A model generated the notes under the pieces. The model did not search any database, had not been told where the DNA came from, and was given only the letters and a program-made list of their open reading frames with translations. From Phycisphaeraceae bacterium (lineage in GTDB: Bacteria; Planctomycetota; Phycisphaerae; Phycisphaerales; Phycisphaeraceae): a stretch of DNA of 14,236 nucleotides. Numbering within the stretch: the stretch's first letter is position 1; every line of letters begins with the position of its first letter. Below are positions 1 to 9,000 of this stretch, one piece after another. Position numbers and translations under genes: made by a program. The stretch covers positions 1-14,236 of the forward strand of contig PUMS01000437.1 of NCBI GenBank assembly GCA_003551485.1. The letters run 5' to 3'.

Positions 1-9
1 CCCGGCAGC

Positions 10-32
10 GCAGGCCTGCGGCCTGCCTTCTT
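10..32 (+). terminator. candidate intrinsic terminator of an upstream gene
   Basis: A 7-bp perfect stem (GCAGGCC, loop TGC, GGCCTGC) is followed by CTTCTTG. It lies between the window edge and the first gene. The T tract is interrupted and the upstream gene is outside the window, so this could also be a leader hairpin or a chance GC palindrome. Confidence 0.35.
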
Positions 33-69
33 GACCTCCGCACCCCGTCACCTGTAAGGAAGGCCCCCC

Positions 70-933
70 ATGACCGATGCCGACCGTGACTTCGACCGCA
101 ATGACGCCCTGTCCGGGGATGATGATCAGGAACGCACCATGCCTCTGGTGGGCGTCAGCGACGACCTGCCCGAGGCTGCCGACCTCGACCTTGAGTCGAT
201 GAAGGACGGCAGCCGCATCTTCAATCACGGCACCGCCCTGATCGTCATCGTGGCCGCCATCGCCGGGGGCGCCTTCTACGCCATGCGCGCCACCCAGGGC
301 GAACTGAGCGCCGGTGAGGACACCGCCACCGCCCAGGCCCGCATCGAGCAGGCCATCGCCCAGCTCGCCCGGCCCCAGGGGATGGCTGAGGACAACCGGC
401 ACGAGCCTTCCAGCGAAACCGACTCACTCATAGGCCTGTTCACCGATGACATCGCCCGCCGGCAGGTGCCCCTGGAGTACGTGCAGAAGGACCCGTTCGT
501 GCTCTACAGTCCTGGTCGTGGCGAGGACGACGAAGACGAAGACGAAAAGCGTGTCATTTCCCGAGAGGAGGTTGAGGCCCTGTTCCTCGCCCGGGAGCGG
601 CAACTGCGGCGCCAGGTCGAACGTCTGAACATCAGCGGCGTGGTGGGCAACACCGCGTCGATCGGCGGTGGCAACGTGCGGGCGGGGGACAAGCTCGATC
701 AACTGACGGTGGTCGACATCTCGCGCCAACGCGTGGTGCTCGAGTCCGATCCCCTTCGCATCGAACTGAAAACCGATGGCCGGAAGGTGAGTGAGGGAGA
801 CGACGTGTTCGGATTCACCGTCATCAGCGCGACGGACGACGGCATGGTGCTCCAGGCCGATCCGGTCCGCTTCCAGCTTCGGGTCAACGGTGAGATCGAG
901 GCCCTCCACCGCTCGCTGATCCAGGACCGCTGA
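70..933 (+). CDS. single-pass membrane protein, GspC/PilP-like, of a secretion or pilus operon
   Basis: A 287-residue protein. It has an acidic cytoplasmic N-terminus (about residues 1-50), one hydrophobic segment at about 55-73 and a large periplasmic part. That part contains a DPF motif near 141-143, an acidic run (EDDEDEDEK) near 152-160, a charged helix near 164-187, and two short beta-rich stretches at about 187-235 and 240-275. The beta-rich stretches have the repeated pattern G-D-x-V/L then 'VVLESDP' or 'VLQADP'. One anchor plus a small beta domain of this kind is the architecture of GspC and PilP, which link the inner-membrane platform to the secretin. The start is supported by AAGGAAGG at 56-63, six bases before the ATG. 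The secretion ATPase gene follows after about 50 bases, so the two are probably co-transcribed. I do not recognise the exact family; the GspC/PilP comparison rests on architecture and context, not on a clear motif. Confidence 0.72.
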   Translation: MTDADRDFDRNDALSGDDDQERTMPLVGVSDDLPEAADLDLESMKDGSRIFNHGTALIVIVAAIAGGAFYAMRATQGELSAGEDTATAQARIEQAIAQLARPQGMAEDNRHEPSSETDSLIGLFTDDIARRQVPLEYVQKDPFVLYSPGRGEDDEDEDEKRVISREEVEALFLARERQLRRQVERLNISGVVGNTASIGGGNVRAGDKLDQLTVVDISRQRVVLESDPLRIELKTDGRKVSEGDDVFGFTVISATDDGMVLQADPVRFQLRVNGEIEALHRSLIQDR

Positions 934-983
934 CGGCCCCGGCGGACCCTCTACGGCTCAACAGGTGCTCGCCCGGAGTGACC

Positions 984-2843
984 ATGCTCAACAAGGACCT
1001 TCGCGACTGGCTCAATGCCCCTGCGGATCAGGCCCCGCCCGCATCCGCGCCGGCCACCGCCGCCGCCCGAGCGGCCATGGAGCAGGTGCCGGGCGATTCG
1101 CTTTCAGACCTGTGGGTGCCCGAGGACCGTGGCGAAGCGCCCGCCGCGCGCGAACTGGGCCAGGCGCTGCTCGATGCCGGCGTCATCACCGCCGGTCAGC
1201 TCGCCGGCGCCCGCACCGTGGCGGAGAAGACGCCGGGCAAGCCGCTGGCTGACATCCTCCACGAGATGGGTGTGGATGAGCCGGCGATGCAGCAGGTGGT
1301 GGCCGAACTGGCCGGTCTGCCCCTGGAGCGGCTCTCGTCGCAGCGCATCGAGCCGGGCAGGCACCTGGAGCGGCTGGGCCTGGATTACTGCGCGGACAAC
1401 GGCCTGCTGCCGCTGCGCCTGGCCGGCTCGCGCCTGATGCTGGGCCTGGTTCACCCCGACAACCTGCTGCTGATCGATGAGGTGCGCCACAAGCTGGGGG
1501 TGTCGGTGAAGCTGGCGGTGATCTGCCGCGGCGACCTGGCCGCCGTCATCGAGCACTTCAGGCAGGGTGAAGCCGGCACCAACGAGGTCAACGTCGATGA
1601 CATCATCGGCGACATCGAGGAAGACGATGTCGAGGTCGTCGAGCAGACCAAGGAGGAGGTGGACCTGGAGAAGATGGCCGGCGAATCACCGGTCATCCGC
1701 TTCGTCAACTACATCATCTACACCGCGGTGAAGGAAGGCGCCAGCGACATCCACGTCGAGCCCTATGAGAAGAAGCTGAAGGTCCGCTACCGCATCGACG
1801 GGGTGCTCTTTGAGTCGATGAACCCGCCGCACCAGATGCACGCGGCGATCATCTCGCGGCTGAAGATCATGGCCAACCTCGACATCTCCGAGCGCCGCCT
1901 GCCCCAGGACGGCCGCATCCCCGCGATGATCCACGGCCGCAAGCTCGATTTGCGCCTCTCGACGCTGCCCACGCCCTACGGCGAGAAGGCGGTGATGCGC
2001 ATCCTCGACACCCGTTCGATCCAGGTCTCGCTCGATGACCTGGGCATGGGCGAGGACAACCTGCTGATGTGGAAGCACCAGATCAGCCAGCCCCACGGCA
2101 TCATCCTCGTCACCGGCCCCACCGGCAGCGGCAAGACGACCACGCTCTATGCCTCGCTGGGCCAGATGGACCGCAACACGCTCAACATCTCGACGGTCGA
2201 GGACCCGGTCGAATACAACCTCCAGGGCATCACGCAGACCCAGACCCACGAGCTGATCGGCATGACCTTCGCCAAGGCCCTGCGCGCCCTGCTGCGGCAG
2301 GACCCGGACGTGATCATGGTCGGTGAGATTCGCGACCGCGAGACCGCCACCACGGCCATCCAGGCCTCGCTCACCGGCCACCTGGTGCTCTCGACGCTGC
2401 ACACCAACGATGCGCCCAGCTCGATTACGCGGCTGATCAACATCGGCGTCGAGCCCTACCTCATCGGCACCGCGGTCAATGCCTGCCTCGCCCAGCGCCT
2501 GGTCAGGCGGGTCTGCCGCCACTGCGCCGGGCAGGTGACGCCCGAGCCGGCGGTGGCCGAGCACCTTGAGATGCACGGCATCGGCATCGAGCAGGTGTGG
2601 AAGGGCGCCGGCTGCGACCGCTGCCGCAACACCGGCTACTCCGGCCGCGTGGGCCTCTACGAGATGCTGGTGCTCGATGATGTGCTGCGCGACCGCATCG
2701 CGGGCAACCCCAACGTCACCGAGTTCCGGCGCATCTGCATCGAGCGCGGCATGCAGACGCTGCGCCAGGACGGCTTTGCCAAGGTGGCCAGCGGGCTGAC
2801 CACCGTCGAGGAGGTCCTGCGGGTGACCGAGAGCACCATCTGA
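984..2843 (+). CDS. GspE/PilB-type secretion or pilus assembly ATPase
   Basis: A cytoplasmic hexameric ATPase that powers pseudopilus or type IV pilus assembly. Counting from ATG 984 (619 aa), an N-terminal MshEN/GspE-N-type domain spans about 55-195. It is followed by an acidic linker near 205-228 and the SDIHVEP motif near 254-260. Walker A is GPTGSGKTT at about 378-386, Walker B-like DVIMVGEIRD at 442-451, and the His box is HLVLSTLHTND near 466-476. A tetracysteine zinc motif (CRHC and CDRC) lies at C511/C514 and C544/C547. All catalytic blocks look intact and the length is normal. The start is ATG 984 because GGAG at 975-978 sits five bases upstream. An in-frame GTG at 978 would add two residues but overlaps that site. 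GspE and PilB cannot be told apart from sequence alone; the neighbouring pilus or secretin genes lie outside the window. Confidence 0.95.
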   Translation: MLNKDLRDWLNAPADQAPPASAPATAAARAAMEQVPGDSLSDLWVPEDRGEAPAARELGQALLDAGVITAGQLAGARTVAEKTPGKPLADILHEMGVDEPAMQQVVAELAGLPLERLSSQRIEPGRHLERLGLDYCADNGLLPLRLAGSRLMLGLVHPDNLLLIDEVRHKLGVSVKLAVICRGDLAAVIEHFRQGEAGTNEVNVDDIIGDIEEDDVEVVEQTKEEVDLEKMAGESPVIRFVNYIIYTAVKEGASDIHVEPYEKKLKVRYRIDGVLFESMNPPHQMHAAIISRLKIMANLDISERRLPQDGRIPAMIHGRKLDLRLSTLPTPYGEKAVMRILDTRSIQVSLDDLGMGEDNLLMWKHQISQPHGIILVTGPTGSGKTTTLYASLGQMDRNTLNISTVEDPVEYNLQGITQTQTHELIGMTFAKALRALLRQDPDVIMVGEIRDRETATTAIQASLTGHLVLSTLHTNDAPSSITRLINIGVEPYLIGTAVNACLAQRLVRRVCRHCAGQVTPEPAVAEHLEMHGIGIEQVWKGAGCDRCRNTGYSGRVGLYEMLVLDDVLRDRIAGNPNVTEFRRICIERGMQTLRQDGFAKVASGLTTVEEVLRVTESTI

Positions 2844-2844
2844 A

Positions 2845-2858
2845 GCCCGCCGGCGGGC
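2845..2858. repeat. 14-bp GC palindrome just after the ATPase stop codon
   Basis: GCCCGCCGGCGGGC is a perfect palindrome starting one base after the TGA. It could form a small stem at the mRNA 3' end. There is no T run, so it is not a standard intrinsic terminator. Confidence 0.4.
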
Positions 2859-2974
2859 GCATGGCCAACCGCTCCTGCCGTGGCGTGGGTACTGACCGAT
2901 TCGACCCCGATCCGCCTGGCCCGCGATGCGATGGGCCGGGGCTTGCGGGTGCATGATGCGAGCTGCGGGACCGT

Positions 2975-3016
2975 TCCCACTCCCCGTGCCCGGGCTCGGC
3001 GGGGGCAGGGGTGGGA
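2975..3016. other. long G/C hairpin upstream of addB
   Basis: TCCCAC (2975-2980) pairs with GTGGGA (3011-3016). Further C:G pairing continues inward after a one-base bulge, with a few mismatches. It lies between the ATPase gene and the addB promoter and could end ATPase transcription or occlude DNA near the promoter. There is no U tract. Its 3' arm overlaps the G-run cluster at 3001-3028, so the two structures would be mutually exclusive on one strand. Confidence 0.35.
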
Positions 3017-3028
3017 TGGGGGCGGGGG
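3001..3028 (+). other. G-quadruplex-type G-run cluster
   Basis: Five G runs of length 5, 4, 3, 5 and 5 are separated by one or two bases (C, A, T, AT). This fits the G3+N1-7 quadruplex pattern well. The cluster ends four bases before the TATACT hexamer of the addB promoter, so it occupies the spacer and the place where a -35 box would be expected. Fold and function are inferred. Confidence 0.5.
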
Positions 3029-3032
3029 CGGT

Positions 3033-3038
3033 TATACT
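3033..3038 (+). promoter_or_regulatory. -10 element (TATACT) of a probable leaderless addB promoter
   Basis: TATACT matches the TATAAT consensus at five of six positions and is an isolated AT block in very G-rich DNA. Exactly six bases separate it from ATG 3045, so the expected transcription start falls on or within a base of the A of the ATG. No Shine-Dalgarno sequence precedes this ATG, which fits a leaderless mRNA. No -35 box is visible; the DNA there is almost all G. Confidence 0.5.
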
Positions 3039-3044
3039 CGCGGC

Positions 3045-6000
3045 ATGGGTGTAAAGCGCGTGTTTCTCGGTTGGGACCGGCCATTGCTGCCGCGTGCCGC
3101 GGCGTGGCTGTTGCAGCGCGCTGAGGGTGGCGGCGGCGGTGGGCTTTACGATCTATCGGAAATGGTCGTGGTCGTGCCGGGGGGGCGTGCGCGGCGGAGG
3201 CTGCTGGAACTGCTGGTTGAGGCCGCGCAGGGTGCCGGCCCCGGCGGCGGTGGGCCCGAGAGCGCTTCTGCTTGCGGGGGCGCTTCCGGGGATGCTTCCG
3301 GGGCTGCTTCCGGGGGCGCGTCCGGGGGCGGGGGGGTGGTGCCGCCTGAGTTGATCACGGTGGGGAGTCTGCCGGAGCGGCTCTATGAGTGGCCGGCCTC
3401 GATGGCGGATGAACTGGTCGGTTTGCTGGGGCGACTCGACGTGCTTCGCGCTGCGCCCACCGGGGAGTTGAAGCCGCTGCTGGCCCATCCGCCGGAGGAA
3501 GATGACCTGGCCGGCTGGCTGGCGGTGGCCGAGGAGTTGGGCCGGCTCGAGGATGACCTGGCGGCCGAGGGGTTGAGCCTGGGGCGGATGCCCGAGCACC
3601 TGGCGGGGGTCGAGGGCTTCGCCGAGGCCGAAAGGTGGGGGGTGCTGGCGCGGCTGCACGGTCAGGTGCTGGCGCGGCTGCAACGCCTGGGCCTGGCCGA
3701 CCGAAACGAAGCGCGGCTGGGCGCACTCGAAGCGGGCCTGTGCCGCAGCGAAAGGCCCATCGTGCTGGTGGGCGTGGCGGACATGCCACGACTTCACCGC
3801 CGGATGCTGCGCAATGTCGAGGCCGACGTCACCGCCCTGGTCCACGCGCCCGAAGAGGAGGCCGACAGCTTCGATGAGGTCGGCTGCCTGCGGGTCGAGC
3901 CGTGGTGCGAACGGGCGATCGACCTGGCCGAGCAGCAGGTTCGCGTGGTCGATGGGCCGCGAGACCAGGTCATGCAGGTGCTGCGGCTGGTGATCGGCGA
4001 TGAAGCAGGCGAGGCGGTTGAATCGCCCGGCGATTCGACGCGTGCAGCGCCCGCGGCGCCTGCGCGCGAACCTCGCGGCGGACTGGTGGAGCGCTACGGT
4101 GTCGATGGTCTGACCGTCGGTCTGGGCGATGAGGCACTGGGGCCGCCACTGGAGCGGGCGCTGGAGATGGCCGGTGTGCCCTCGCGCCTGGCCGCGGGCC
4201 GGCTGGTGAGCCAGTCGCGGCCGGCGACGCTGCTTGCTGCGCTGGCCGACTACCTGCGCCACCAGCGCCGCGATGCCTTCGCCACACTGCTGCGGCATCC
4301 CGACATCGAACGATACCTCGACCGCACCGCCACACCGCCGGCGGCCGAGGAAGGGGCCGGCTCGACCAAGGCGTGGCAGACGCTGCTGGATGAATACATC
4401 AACGAGCACCTGCCCCTGCGCATCGACGGCCACTGGCTGGGCGGGCGCAACGGGGATGCCGATCGCCTTGCCGCAGCACGCGAGGCGCTGATGAAGCTGC
4501 TGCCCGATGAACTGGGCAAGGCCGGCGCCACGGGCGCGGCCAGGCGGCTCCTGCATGACTGGTGCGGCGTGATCGCGGGCATTCTCGAAGCCATTTATCC
4601 CGATGCGTTGCACAGGCACGGGCCGGAGGATGAGCGCATCCTGGCGCGGGCGCTTGGGGCCATCGGTGATACGCTGCGCAGCCAGCACGAGGCGCGCAAG
4701 TGGGAAGAGCTCAGCCCATCGATGACCCTGACCGAGGCCATCACGCTCACGCTGCATCACGCCGGTACGTCACCCATCCCGCCTCCCGCGGGCAGCGCGG
4801 CGGTCGAGATGCTGGGCTGGCTCGAACTGGCGCTGGATGATGCCCCCGCACTGGTCATCACCGGCGTCAACGAGGGGGCCGTTCCCGCAAGTCACAATGC
4901 CGACCTTTTCCTGCCCGACCATGTGCGGGCCGAACTGGGGCTGGTGGACAACCGCCGCCGCCTGTCGCGCGACGCTTTCGCCCTGCGCACGATGCTCGAG
5001 AGCCGCGACAGCCTCACGCTGATCTCGGCCCGGCGCGACGCCGACGGCGACCCGCTGACGCCAAGCCGTCTTCTGATGATGCGAGAGCCATCTTCGCTGG
5101 CCCCCTGGGTGCGGCACTTCTACGGCGCTGAGGAGGCCGAGCCTCAGCCGCCGGTGATCCTGCTGGAGGCCGGGAAGACCTGCCGCATCGCGGTGCCCGC
5201 GCCGGTGGCGCCGGACCCGCCGCTGCCGCGGCTTTCGGTCACGGCGTTTCGCGACTACATGGCCTGCCCCTACCGTTTCTACCTGCGCCACGTGCAGCGC
5301 CTCGAGGCGCTGGATGACAGCGCGGTCGAGATGGACGGCGCCATGTTCGGTGAGGTGGCCCACGCCGTGCTGGCGCGCTTTGCCGACAGCCCGCTGCCCA
5401 ACGCCGCGGATGTGAAGCAGGTGACCGCGTTCCTCAGCGAGCAGCTCGATGCCGAATGCGCCCGCCGCTTCGGCCGTCACCTGCCGCCGCCGCTGTGGGT
5501 GCAGAAGCAGCAACTGGCGTATCGGCTCGAGGCATTCGCCGATTGGCACGTGGCGGCACTCGAGGATGGCTGGGAAGTGATGGCGACGGAGCGCAGGCTC
5601 GAGGCAGTGCTCGATGTCGATGGCGAGCCTTTTGCCATCCGCGGCCAGATCGACCGCATCGACCGCCACCGCGAGGGTCACGTGCGGATCATCGACTACA
5701 AGACCGCCGACACCGCCGTGGACCCCGACCGCGCCCACCGCGCGGCGACCATCGACGGCGAGCTGGCGTGGGTGGACCTGCAACTGCCGCTCTACACGGT
5801 GCTGGCGTCGGAGCTGGAGGTGGTGCAACAGGCCGGGCAGCTCGAGGTCGGCTACGTGAACCTGCCCAAGCAGGTCAACGAGGTTGCCTTCCACCCCGCG
5901 CCATGGCCTTCCGAGGAGATCGAGGAGGCGATCGAGACCGCCATCGAGGTCATCCGCCGCATCCGCGGGGGCGTGTTCTGGCCGCCGGTGCAGCCCCCGC

Positions 6001-6071
6001 CGCGCTACAGCGATGACCTGGCCGCCATCTGCCTGGACCACTGCCCCGCCACGCCGGGAGGTGTCGCATGA
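3045..6071 (+). CDS. addB: AddB-type subunit of a helicase-nuclease, PD-(D/E)XK nuclease
   Basis: A 1008-residue nuclease subunit expected to pair with AddA to resect double-strand breaks before RecA-mediated recombination. The N-terminus (VVVVPGGRARRRLLELL, near 39-55) matches the AddB/RecC-like inactivated helicase start and has no Walker A GxGKT. The central 'ITGVNEGAVP' block is typical of AddB and RecC. The C-terminal RecB-type nuclease domain has CPYRFYL at 741-747, H773 in FGEVAH, D870 in GQIDRID and the D884-Y-K886 motif, all consistent with an active nuclease. Residues 80-95 are a Gly/Ser/Ala repeat from a 12-bp tandem repeat. The usual AddB C-terminal cysteine set looks reduced (C741, C996, C1000). 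I chose ATG 3045 for its position below the -10 box; the frame is open further upstream to 2880, but that extension looks like non-coding DNA. The stop overlaps the addA start as ATGA. Confidence 0.88.
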   Translation: MGVKRVFLGWDRPLLPRAAAWLLQRAEGGGGGGLYDLSEMVVVVPGGRARRRLLELLVEAAQGAGPGGGGPESASACGGASGDASGAASGGASGGGGVVPPELITVGSLPERLYEWPASMADELVGLLGRLDVLRAAPTGELKPLLAHPPEEDDLAGWLAVAEELGRLEDDLAAEGLSLGRMPEHLAGVEGFAEAERWGVLARLHGQVLARLQRLGLADRNEARLGALEAGLCRSERPIVLVGVADMPRLHRRMLRNVEADVTALVHAPEEEADSFDEVGCLRVEPWCERAIDLAEQQVRVVDGPRDQVMQVLRLVIGDEAGEAVESPGDSTRAAPAAPAREPRGGLVERYGVDGLTVGLGDEALGPPLERALEMAGVPSRLAAGRLVSQSRPATLLAALADYLRHQRRDAFATLLRHPDIERYLDRTATPPAAEEGAGSTKAWQTLLDEYINEHLPLRIDGHWLGGRNGDADRLAAAREALMKLLPDELGKAGATGAARRLLHDWCGVIAGILEAIYPDALHRHGPEDERILARALGAIGDTLRSQHEARKWEELSPSMTLTEAITLTLHHAGTSPIPPPAGSAAVEMLGWLELALDDAPALVITGVNEGAVPASHNADLFLPDHVRAELGLVDNRRRLSRDAFALRTMLESRDSLTLISARRDADGDPLTPSRLLMMREPSSLAPWVRHFYGAEEAEPQPPVILLEAGKTCRIAVPAPVAPDPPLPRLSVTAFRDYMACPYRFYLRHVQRLEALDDSAVEMDGAMFGEVAHAVLARFADSPLPNAADVKQVTAFLSEQLDAECARRFGRHLPPPLWVQKQQLAYRLEAFADWHVAALEDGWEVMATERRLEAVLDVDGEPFAIRGQIDRIDRHREGHVRIIDYKTADTAVDPDRAHRAATIDGELAWVDLQLPLYTVLASELEVVQQAGQLEVGYVNLPKQVNEVAFHPAPWPSEEIEEAIETAIEVIRRIRGGVFWPPVQPPPRYSDDLAAICLDHCPATPGGVA
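3282..3329 (+). repeat. 12-bp tandem repeat inside addB
   Basis: There are four consecutive 12-mers of the form GC(T/G)TCCGGGGNN, starting at 3282, 3294, 3306 and 3318. They encode Ala-Ser-Gly-(Asp/Ala/Gly/Gly). They lie in a Gly-rich linker just after the first conserved block of AddB. Unit number could change by slippage without shifting the frame. Three units contain the octamer CTTCCGGG, which also forms the tandem array at the right edge of the window. Confidence 0.85.
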
Positions 6072-9000
6072 GCGGGACGGTGACGACCCAGGCGGTGGCG
6101 ATGCCGCATTGCATGATCCGCGCTTCGGCCGGCGCGGGCAAGACCTATCGCCTGACCACCCACTACCTGGGCCTGGTGCTGGCCGGTGCCGAGCCGCCTT
6201 CGATCCTGGCCACCACCTTCACGCGCAAGGCGGCGGGTCAGATTCTCGGCCGCATCCTCAGCCGCCTGGCCGAAGCGGCCATGCAGCGCGAGAAGGCCGC
6301 GCAGCTCGCCCGCGACCTGGGGGTCGAGTCGCTGTCGATGCGCCGGTGCCGCGACATGCTGGTGAAGCTGACCGGCGAGCTGCATCGCGTGGCTGTCTCG
6401 ACGCTGGACAGCTTCTTCGCCCGCCTGGCACGCAGCTTCCGGCTGGAACTGGGTCTGCCGCCGGCGGCGCAGGTGGTGGCCGCCGAGGCGCCGGCGGCGG
6501 CCGACCTTCGGCGCCGGGCCATCGAAGCGCTGTTCGCCGAAGAGCCGCCGCAGGTGCTGCTGGACCTGATGCAGCGGCTGCATCACGATTCGCGACAGCG
6601 CCGTGTCACCGATGCCGTCGAGGGCACCATCGCCGGCCTGCTCGACTTGCACGCCGAAGCGCCCGAGGCGGCGCTGTGGTTTGCCGATGAGATCGAAGGC
6701 GGCATGGATGAGGCCGACCTCAGGGCCGCCATCGAGTTCCTGCGCGGCCAGTCCCTGGAGTTGACCGACAAGCGCTTCACCAAGGCGCTGAACAACCACT
6801 GCCAGGATGCCGATGCCGGCGACTGGGGCTCGTTCTGCAGCAAGGGCCTGGCCAAGAGGATCGTTGAGGGTGCGACGACCTTTTGCAACAAGGAAATCCC
6901 TCCGCCGCTGATCGAGCAGATCGAAAGAATCATCGCCCATGGCCGGGCCGAAGTGCTCAAGCTCGAGCAGCGCCGGACGCATGCCACTTTCGAACTGCTT
7001 GACCGCTACGTGCGTCATCACGAGCGGCTGAGCCGCCGCCACCGGGTGATGCTGTTTTCCGATGTGCCGCGGGCACTTTCCACCTCGCTTGGCCGCATCG
7101 ATGCGATGATGCTCGAGGACATCTACTATCGCCTCGATGGCCGCATCGGGCACCTGATGCTCGATGAGTTTCAGGACACCAGCCTCATGCAGTGGCAGGT
7201 GCTCGAGCCGCTGGCCCGCGAAATCGCCTCGCACGGCGATGTCGATGACCGGGCGCTCGGTGCCGATCGCAGCTTCTTCTGTGTCGGGGATGTCAAGCAG
7301 GCGATCTACGGCTGGCGGGGCGGGCGTGCGGAGCTGTTCGACCATGTCGAGCGTGAGCTCGGGCTGTATTCGCAGCCGCTGGATGAGAGCTGGCGATCAT
7401 CGCAGATCGTGCTCGATGCGGTCAACCGCGTCTTCGGCCACCTCGAGGGCAACCCGGCCCTCGAAAAGCATCCCGAGGCGGTGGCGGCCTGGAACCGCGA
7501 CTTCCGCCCGCACACGGCCGTGAAGACGGACCTGCCCGGCTACGTCGAGCTGGCCACCAGCCCGGCGCCGCCCGCTGGCAGCGCTGATGAAGCCACGCCC
7601 GACGCCGATGCTGACACGACCGAGACAGATGGAGCGATGGATGAAGACGCCTGGCACCTGGAGCACGCCGCCACGCGCATCGCCGAACTGGCCGGGCGGA
7701 TGCCGGGGCTGACGTTCGGCGTGCTGGTGCCGCAGAACCGCGACGTGAGCGCGCTGATCGACCTGCTGCGGCAGCGCGGCGTGCCGGCCAGCGGTGAAGG
7801 AGGCAAGCCGCTGACCGACGATGCGGCGGTGCTGACGATGCTTTGCGCGCTGCGGCTGGCCGACCATCCCGGCGACTCGATCGCCGCCTTCCGCGTGCTG
7901 CACTCGCCCCTGGCCGCGGTGCTGGGCATGGCCGACATGCGGCCATCGACCGTGCGGCGGGTGGCCCTGGCCGTTCGAGAGGGGCTGTCGCTGCACGGGT
8001 ATGCCGGGCTCATCACGGCATGGGCCCGCCGCATCGCCGCCGACTGTGACGGCCGCAACGTGCTGCGGCTGACCCAGCTTATCGAGCTGGCCGAGCAGTG
8101 GGAGGCGCTGGCCACGCCGCGGCCGGGGCAGTTCGTGGCCTTCGTCGAGGCCACGGCCGTTGAGGAACCCTCCGCCGCGCCCGTCCGCGTGATGACGATC
8201 CACAAGTCCAAGGGTCTTGAGTTCGACGTGGTGGTGCTGCCGGTGCTGGATAAGAGCATCGGCTCGATGCACAACGTCACGTTCTGCCCGTGGCGCGACG
8301 AGCCGACAGGGCCGGTGCGTGCGGTGTATCCCTCGAGCAACGCGGCGGTGCGCAGCCTCTTCGAGCCGGCGGCGCGGGCCCACGAGCAGGCCCTGGCACG
8401 GCGGGTGCAGGATGACCTGTGCGGCCTTTACGTGGCGATGACGCGAGCCCGCTACGGCCTTTACATGCTCATCCGGCCGCTGAAGCAGAACGACCAGGGC
8501 AGGACGCTCTCGCGCGGCTGGCGCAGCGCGGCTTACGACACGCTGCTTCGCCACTGCCTGTGCGAGCTGCTTGATGAGCGCTTCGACGGCGGCGAGGTGC
8601 TCTATGCCCACGGCGATGCGGCCTGGCATGAGGCGGTGGCCGGCGAGCCGCTGCCCCCGCCCCCCCCGCCCCCTCCGCCGCGGGTCCGCCGGCCGCGCGC
8701 GGCCGAGGCCGGCGGCGATGCCCGGCCCGCGACCGCGCGGCGGTCGTGGCGGCAGACCAGTCCCTCGGGGCTCGAGGGCGCCGGCCGCGTGGCCGTGGCC
8801 GACCTGCTGAGGCTCACGCCCGCCGGCGGTGCCGAGTACGGCACGGTCATGCACGCGTTCTTCCAGCAGGTCGAGTGGCTCGATGAGCAGACCGAACCGC
8901 CGGGCGAGGATGAGTTGCAGCAGGTTGCCGCCGCGATCGCGCACGAGCGGCCCGAGCAGGAAATCGAGCGGATCATCACCCGCTTCTATGAGCTTCTGAG

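Noticed and set aside
1686..2954. 422-codon open frame on the minus strand opposite the secretion ATPase gene
   Set aside because: It mirrors a strongly conserved plus-strand gene, is rich in His, Arg, Ala and Gly as antisense frames of GC-rich genes are, and shows no domain.
2880..3044. Upstream extension of addB by 55 codons
   Set aside because: It would cross the hairpin, G-run cluster and TATACT promoter, and the extra residues do not look like AddB.
3153..4760. 535-codon minus-strand frame opposite addB
   Set aside because: Antisense shadow caused by high GC; no motif, and the opposite strand encodes a recognisable protein.
4770..6041. 423-codon minus-strand frame opposite the 3' half of addB
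   Set aside because: Antisense shadow of the conserved nuclease region; no motif.
6005..7345. 446-codon minus-strand frame opposite the start of addA
   Set aside because: Antisense shadow; the plus strand carries the helicase motifs.
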